This document shows, in pieces, positions 59,680-64,000 of a stretch of 64,000 nucleotides of DNA. Every line of letters starts with the position of its first letter. Within the stretch, counting starts at the first letter, position 1. A model generated the notes under the pieces. It did no database searches. It was not told the origin of the DNA and saw nothing but the letters and a program-made list of their open reading frames with translations. A program made the translations under genes and the position numbers. Source of the stretch: Massilia atriviolacea (GTDB lineage Bacteria; Pseudomonadota; Gammaproteobacteria; Burkholderiales; Burkholderiaceae_D); assembly GCF_003953935.1 (NCBI RefSeq), contig NZ_RXLQ01000010.1, positions 214,844 through 278,843 of the forward strand, given 5' to 3'.

Positions 59680-60453
59680 TCAGCGCGGGGCGTCGCCGAT
59701 GCGGCGGGTGGTGCCGGAACCGGCCACCGACTTGCTCACCTTCGGGTCGCCGTAGTATTTGACGTCGCCCGAGCCGGCAATCGAGGCGTTGATGCTGGCG
59801 CTGGCCCACACGGTCGCTTCGCCGGAGCCGGCCACGCTGATTTTTGCGTCGCGCGTCCTGACCTTGCCGAGGTCGACGTCGCCCGAACCGCCGATCGAGA
59901 TCGAGGCATTGCTCAGCGTGCCGGGGCCGCTCGACAGGCTGCCGCTGCCGCCGACCGCAATCACGGCGTGATCGGCCTCGATCCCCTTGAGCACGACGCT
60001 GCCCGATCCGCCGACGTTGAGGGTGACCTTGTCGCCGCGCAGGGTGTCGGACTCGATGCTGCCCGAGCCGCCCATGGCCAGGTGATCGATCTTCCTGGCC
60101 TGCACCACGATCTTGATGTTGCGCGACTGAAGACTGAGGTTGCGCTTGCTGGGGCGCAGCTGCAGCGTGCCGTCTTCGATCACCGCTTCGATCAGCGGCA
60201 GCAGGTTGTCGTCGGCTTCGATGGTGACGCCTTCGGTCTCGCCGATGCGCACTTCCACCCTGGCCGGCAGGCTTACGCCCACGCCGCTGAAGTGGCCCAG
60301 CGCGCGCGCCTGGCGCTTGATGATGGTGCTGCCCTGGACTTTTTCGCCCCCGAACCAGCTGCCGGCCGCCTGGCTGGCGGGCAGCGCGCACGCGATGACG
60401 GCGGCCAGGACGAGGTGGCGCAGGGCGAAACGGGATGTCGGTGCTGGGGTCAT
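59680..60453 (-). CDS. Exported GIN-domain protein (DUF2807)
   Basis: A 257-residue exported protein. Signal peptide about 1-29 (LAAVIACALPASQA). The rest is a right-handed beta-helix of the putative auto-transporter adhesin, head GIN type, with repeating GGSGS turns (MGGSGSIES, VGGSGSVVL, VGGSGSLSS, IGGSGDVDL, VAGSGEATV, IAGSGDVKY). Often implicated in the outer surface or metal-linked operons, but function is open. Convergent with the TonB receptor (three bases between stops), so it is not in the copper operon. Confidence 0.85.
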   Translation of the reverse strand: MTPAPTSRFALRHLVLAAVIACALPASQAAGSWFGGEKVQGSTIIKRQARALGHFSGVGVSLPARVEVRIGETEGVTIEADDNLLPLIEAVIEDGTLQLRPSKRNLSLQSRNIKIVVQARKIDHLAMGGSGSIESDTLRGDKVTLNVGGSGSVVLKGIEADHAVIAVGGSGSLSSGPGTLSNASISIGGSGDVDLGKVRTRDAKISVAGSGEATVWASASINASIAGSGDVKYYGDPKVSKSVAGSGTTRRIGDAPR

Positions 60454-60570
60454 GGCGGCTTCCTCTATATAAATGATCGGACGGTGTTCCTGATCGGCAT
60501 AGTAGGCAAGCGGGCGATGCGCGGCGCGCCGTTTGCGACAGACTGCAGCGCGCGCCGGACAGGCTGCAAT

Positions 60571-61461
60571 CTAGCGCGATGGAGCGGCCGGGCGAATCCG
60601 TCCGTGCTGCTCCAGCCAGCCCAGCGCACCTTCCCACAGCGGCTTGCAGTGGGCCTTGAAATAGCCCATGTGGCCGATGGCGCCCAGGCCGGCCTGGCGC
60701 GGGTCGATGTCGGTCGACTGCCAGCCGGCGTTGCGGTAGGCCGACATGAAGGCATTGCGCGAGGGCGGGCGCGCCCACAGGTCGTCGAGCGCGTTGCAGG
60801 CCATGATCGGACTGCGCACGCTCTCGTACGAGGCGGCGATGTGCGTCATCGCCGGGTCCTGGAAAAAATAGCGCGGAAAGGTGCACCAGCGCTTCCACTG
60901 GCGGTACACATCGATCGGCAGGTCTTCGCCCATGCCCATCCAGTTCCAGGCCAGGTAGCCTTTGATGCGCACGATGACCGGGCCGACCACGCGCCACATG
61001 AGCAGCACGCGCAGGCGCTCGGCCGGCGGCATCCAGCCATGCCAGCCGGCGCCGGTGGCGAAGGTGTACAGGCCGTCCACCTTGTCGTGGTTGGGCAGCA
61101 GGCCGAAGGCATGGCCGCCGTAGGAGTGCCCCACCATATATAAAGGCAGTCCGGGCACGCTCATGGCGTCGACGGCGGCCGCCAGGTCCTGGCGGCCCCA
61201 GTCCAGGTAATCCATGCGGAAGCCCCTGAGCGAGGCCGGCTTGGACAGGCCGATGCCGCGATAGTCGAGCGTCATCACGGTGTAGCCGCAGCTGCTGGCG
61301 TACTGCGCGAAGCGGCGGTAGAAGCCCTGCGGCACGCCGGTGGCGCCGGCTACCACCAGATGGCCGCGCGTGGCGCCGGCGGCGGGGTAGCGCAGCGCCG
61401 CGATCCGGTAGCCGTCGGCGGTGGTCAGGGTCAGCGATTCGGCATCGGCGGGCTTACTCAT
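60571..61461 (-). CDS. Alpha/beta-fold hydrolase
   Basis: A 296-residue cytosolic hydrolase. HLVVAGATGVPQGFYRRFAQ (oxyanion region), LDYRGIGLSKPASLRGF, the elbow VGHSYGGHAF with Ser113, and IGHMGYFK with the His near the C terminus. Relatives are predicted esterases or lysophospholipase-like enzymes. It overlaps the TetR gene by eight bases on the same strand, so the regulator gene precedes and probably controls it. Substrate unknown. Confidence 0.85.
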   Translation of the reverse strand: MSKPADAESLTLTTADGYRIAALRYPAAGATRGHLVVAGATGVPQGFYRRFAQYASSCGYTVMTLDYRGIGLSKPASLRGFRMDYLDWGRQDLAAAVDAMSVPGLPLYMVGHSYGGHAFGLLPNHDKVDGLYTFATGAGWHGWMPPAERLRVLLMWRVVGPVIVRIKGYLAWNWMGMGEDLPIDVYRQWKRWCTFPRYFFQDPAMTHIAASYESVRSPIMACNALDDLWARPPSRNAFMSAYRNAGWQSTDIDPRQAGLGAIGHMGYFKAHCKPLWEGALGWLEQHGRIRPAAPSR

Positions 61462-62047
61462 GATCGGGCTCCTTGGGGCGCTGCAGTTTCAGGTAGGTGA
61501 GCAGGGCAGCGCTGACCAGGGCCATCGGTTCGGGCGTGCCGTCCACGCGCGCCTGCAGCAGGCCGCCCTCGTAGGCGGCCAGGATCAGCGCCGCCGTGGC
61601 GTGGGCGCTGGCCGCGTCGTAGCCGGCCTTGATCAAACCGGCGGCGATGCGCTCGCGCAGCGCCGCGAAGCCCCTGGCCAGCGCGGCGCGGATCGCCACG
61701 TCGTCGGCGGTGGTTTCCAGCGCGATGGTGGCCAGCGGGCAGCCGCGTTCGTAGTGGCTGGCGTCGAGCCGCTTCTGGGCGCCGTTAATCCAGACCATCA
61801 GCGCCGCGCCGGGGTCGCCGCTGGCGGCCAGGCTCGCTTCCATGCTGTCGCACAGGCGCGCAATGGTCACCTCGATGGCGGCCACCGCGAGTTCGGTCTT
61901 GCCGCCCGGGAAGTGGTGGTAGAGCACGCCTTTGGGCGCGTCGGCGGCGGCCAGCAGTTCGGTCAGGCCGCTGCCGTGCAGGCCACGGCGTTGCAGGGCG
62001 TCGATCATGGCGCCGATGAGGCGCTGTTTGGCATCTGTGGGTTTCAT
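61454..62047 (-). CDS. TetR-family regulator
   Basis: A 197-residue repressor of the LmrA/YxaF group. Helix-turn-helix: KQRLIGAMIDALQRRGLHGS, LTELLAAADAPKGVLYHHFP. The C-terminal domain is the TetR_C type with CPLATIALETTADD. The start at 62047 is preceded, 14-29 bases upstream, by an almost perfect 16-bp palindrome that is its likely operator, so it probably represses itself and the hydrolase downstream. Ligand unknown, possibly the hydrolase substrate. Confidence 0.87.
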   Translation of the reverse strand: MKPTDAKQRLIGAMIDALQRRGLHGSGLTELLAAADAPKGVLYHHFPGGKTELAVAAIEVTIARLCDSMEASLAASGDPGAALMVWINGAQKRLDASHYERGCPLATIALETTADDVAIRAALARGFAALRERIAAGLIKAGYDAASAHATAALILAAYEGGLLQARVDGTPEPMALVSAALLTYLKLQRPKEPDHE

Positions 62048-62060
62048 GCAATTCATCCTA

Positions 62061-62076
62061 TAGACTGATCGGTCTA
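62061..62076. promoter_or_regulatory. Likely TetR operator
   Basis: TAGACTGATCGGTCTA is a 16-base palindrome with a single mismatched pair (positions 6 and 11). TAGACCGATC-like sites are the known kind bound by the LmrA/QacR-like TetR group. It lies between the divergent TetR and rlmI-like genes and could act on both. Confidence 0.7.
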
Positions 62077-62170
62077 GGCGCAAGAAAAATTTTTGTGGGC
62101 TAGCGCAGGGGCTCTAAATGGGGGGCAGGCGGTATCATGTGGCATTGCAATGCATTTTCACTGGAACAAC

Positions 62171-62809
62171 ATGCTGATCATCACCATCAAACAGGGCAAG
62201 GAAAAGAGCCTTCTCGCGGGCGAGCCCTGGATTTACGCGTCCGCGATCGACAAAGTCGACGGCAAGCCGAACGAAAAAATGAAGGCGGGCGGCACGGCCA
62301 TCGTGCAGTCGTCGTCCACCAAATTCCTGGCGCGCGCGGCCTACAATTCGAAGTCGCAGATCCGCGCGCGGGTGTGGACCTTCGACGAGGGCGAGCCGGT
62401 CGACCATGCGCTGATCAAACGGCGCGTGAAAGCGGCGCTGGCCAGGAGCGCGGCGGCGGCGAAGAAGGCGCGCCCGGACCAGGTGGTCAAGCTGGTCAAC
62501 GCCGAGGCGGATCAGTTGCCGGGTTTGCTGGTGGAGCAGTACGGCGGCAAGGAGGGCTATCTGATCTGCGAATTCCAGGCCGCGGGCGCGGATGCGTGGA
62601 AGGTGCCGATCGTGCAGGCCTTGATCGCGGAGACGGGCTGCCGCAATGTGTACGAGCGCGCCGATGAACTGGTGCGCAAGGGCGAAGGGCTGGCGTTCGT
62701 CGAAGGCGCGCTGGCGGGGGATGAGCCGCCCGATGAAGTGCCGGTGAGCGAGAATGGGGTGAAGTTTGCGCTGGATTTGAAGACGGGGGAGCGGTACAAG
62801 TTTCGTTGA
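62171..62809 (+). pseudogene. rlmI: Truncated rRNA large subunit methyltransferase I-like gene
   Basis: Encodes 212 residues matching the N-terminal half of RlmI-type 23S rRNA (m5C1962) methyltransferases: the PUA domain (IITIKQGKEKSLLAGEPWIYASAI), the middle domain with IRARVWTFDEGEPVDHAL, ADQLPGLLVEQYGG, CRNVYERADELVRKGEGLAF. The full-length family has about 395 residues. Here the frame stops at KFALDLKTGERYKFR, just where GHKTGFYLDQRDNR would begin the SAM-binding domain. So the catalytic part is absent. The AT-rich island begins right after. Possibly still translated as a free PUA-middle domain protein. Confidence 0.75.
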
Positions 62810-62970
62810 TGTCTCGCGGTCAGTCTCCGGGCGACCGCAACACTTGCATGCGCATAAGTTCCCTAATGTCAACTAGTGGCTAAGAGCGGTCGTTGATGAA
62901 CGCACCTCGAACACCCGCTCGGGCCCTAAAGTCATCTGCTCAGCGACGTCGTTTAACGAGAGAAGCCAAT

Positions 62971-64000
62971 ATGTCAAATGAAACAGAAGTAGCTGAGCGG
63001 TATCATGAACAGCGTCCGGTCTTTAGTTCCTTGGCCGAGATCGCGGCAACAACGTTGTCTGCACTTTTACGGTCGCGAAAAGTGGACTTTCTTGCTGTAT
63101 CACATCGCACTAAGACCCTTGAGAGCGTGATAGAAAAGGTTACTCGCAAGGATTATGCCGATCTCTCCGAGATGACTGATATTGCTGGCATTCGTGTCAT
63201 TACGTACATTGAGTCTGATGTCACGCGCGCGGCTGAATTGGTTGGAACAGCGTTTCTTGTTCACACTGACAAAAGCGTCGATAAATCCGAGGAACTTAGT
63301 GATGATAGGTTTGGATATCGATCTGTTCATTTCGTTTGCGAATTGGGGGACGCACGGATTGCACTTCCAGAGTTGGCACCGTTCAAAGGCTTGACATTTG
63401 AAGTACAGGTTCGGACTGTTCTGCAGCATGCGTGGGCAGAAATTGAACATGATAGGAGCTACAAATTTTCTGGCGAACTACCGTCCGTTATACGAAGGCG
63501 TCTCAATCTACTGGCTGGTGTTCTAGAACTGGCAGACGGGGAATTTGGTCTCTTGGCGTACGAGGTAGATGAGTACACCAAGCGGGTTCAACAAAGTGCG
63601 AAATCAGGTTCTCTAGGGGAAGAGGAGTTGACGTCTCTGAGCCTTTTAGAGTATTTGAAGTCTGGAATAGATCTACCTATTGCCACGGGGCAATTTTCAG
63701 CCAAATCCACCGTTGTGGAAGATGTGATAGGAGAGCTTAAGCTATTCGGTGTTGACACCGTCAGTGGCATCAAGCACCTGTTGACTGCAGATTTTCTAGC
63801 TGCTCTGATGCGGCACGTTCCATCGACAACAGTCGTTGGGACCTTTCGACGGGCGATGCTTTTTACCGATATGGAGCGCTATTTTTCTCAAGCGTGGATG
63901 AAACGTTGGCAGGGCATGAGTCCAGAGACTTATGGTTTGCTTTCAGAACGGTACGGTGAGGCTACTTGCTGTGGTCAAGTAATTTCGGACACCACGATAG
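62971..64000 (+). CDS. RelA/SpoT-domain nucleotide synthetase, 3' end outside window
   Basis: A reading frame of 343 codons open to the window end. The RelA/SpoT synthetase domain (about 20-175) has HRTKTLESVIEKVTRKDYAD, EMTDIAGIRVITYIESDV, DRFGYRSVHF and EVQVRTVLQHAWAEIEH, including the conserved Tyr-Arg-Ser-x-His and the catalytic Glu of EVQ-RT. No hydrolase (HD) domain precedes it. The C-terminal region, at least 165 residues, is unlike TGS or ACT and unrecognised. The start is placed at 62971 (GAGAGAAG upstream); an in-frame ATG at 62896 would add 25 basic residues. Codon use is AT-rich (many TTA, ATA, AGA, GAT), unlike neighbours. A long single-domain synthetase with unknown tail fits toxic or phage-defence alarmone synthetases. 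Confidence 0.82.
   Translation, partial: MSNETEVAERYHEQRPVFSSLAEIAATTLSALLRSRKVDFLAVSHRTKTLESVIEKVTRKDYADLSEMTDIAGIRVITYIESDVTRAAELVGTAFLVHTDKSVDKSEELSDDRFGYRSVHFVCELGDARIALPELAPFKGLTFEVQVRTVLQHAWAEIEHDRSYKFSGELPSVIRRRLNLLAGVLELADGEFGLLAYEVDEYTKRVQQSAKSGSLGEEELTSLSLLEYLKSGIDLPIATGQFSAKSTVVEDVIGELKLFGVDTVSGIKHLLTADFLAALMRHVPSTTVVGTFRRAMLFTDMERYFSQAWMKRWQGMSPETYGLLSERYGEATCCGQVISDTTI

Noticed and set aside
1..64000. tRNA, rRNA or known riboswitch
   Set aside because: I looked for cloverleaf-like and conserved rRNA segments and recognised none; a covariance-model search would be decisive.

Overview
The window looks like a chromosomal segment of a high-GC betaproteobacterium, most likely an Oxalobacteraceae member close to Massilia. 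That is an inference from gene content and style: polyhydroxyalkanoate genes (acetoacetyl-CoA reductase, phasins), a cydP-cydA-cydB-cydX operon under a GbsR/MarR-type regulator, a PEP-CTERM surface protein, many multi-domain c-di-GMP proteins, very GC-rich third codon positions and frequent 4-bp ATGA gene overlaps. No rRNA, tRNA or CRISPR array was recognised.

Layout. 24-6559 (minus) is a five-gene signalling operon: a PAS-GGDEF-EAL-REC-PAS protein, a small protein, an HDOD protein, a PAS histidine kinase and a REC/HD-GYP-like regulator. 6770-19142 is a mixed block: glycine-zipper stress protein, universal stress protein divergent from phbB with an FNR-like box between them, DksA-type zinc finger protein, lipoprotein, hyi, a MarR/MFS pair, rhlE, suhB, trmJ followed by a frameshifted gene, and a PEP-CTERM protein. 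19410-24275 (minus) is a lipid-type operon: CDP-alcohol phosphatidyltransferase, hydrolase/methyltransferase fusion, PAP2/dual-specificity phosphatase fusion, a membrane protein and a conserved hypothetical. Divergent from it, 24589-27694 holds a Tat-type small subunit, a GMC oxidoreductase and a membrane-anchored lipase. 27965-33631 holds a 1227-residue REC-REC-GAF-PAS-GGDEF-EAL-REC protein, a GAF histidine kinase and a coupled exported protein.

33647-44268 contains a lipoprotein, a phasin, a TetR regulator, a LOG protein, an EamA transporter, a minus-strand operon of outer-membrane channel, PstS-like protein and dCache-PAS-GGDEF-EAL protein, a secreted GH43 arabinanase with a ricin-type lectin domain, and a YgjP-type metalloprotein. 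45128-48831 is the cytochrome bd operon. 48931-49292 is a cluster of palindromic repeats. 49320-54153 holds a nucleotidyltransferase, an exported hydrolase, a KGG stress protein, a hemerythrin, a phasin-like fragment and a CurA-like reductase. 54293-55746 is purU and yaeQ. 55937-59676 is a copper-handling operon (DUF2946, PCuAC, DUF1775, TonB receptor). 59680-62047 holds a GIN-domain protein and a TetR/hydrolase pair.

At the right end an rlmI-like gene stops before its methyltransferase domain. It is followed by visibly AT-richer sequence carrying a RelA/SpoT-type nucleotide synthetase that runs off the window; this looks like the edge of an acquired island and is the best candidate for something new.

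Themes: dense c-di-GMP and phosphorelay signalling in three separate loci, adaptation to low oxygen (cytochrome bd, universal stress protein and PHA synthesis beside an FNR-like box), copper handling, and lipid or envelope remodelling.
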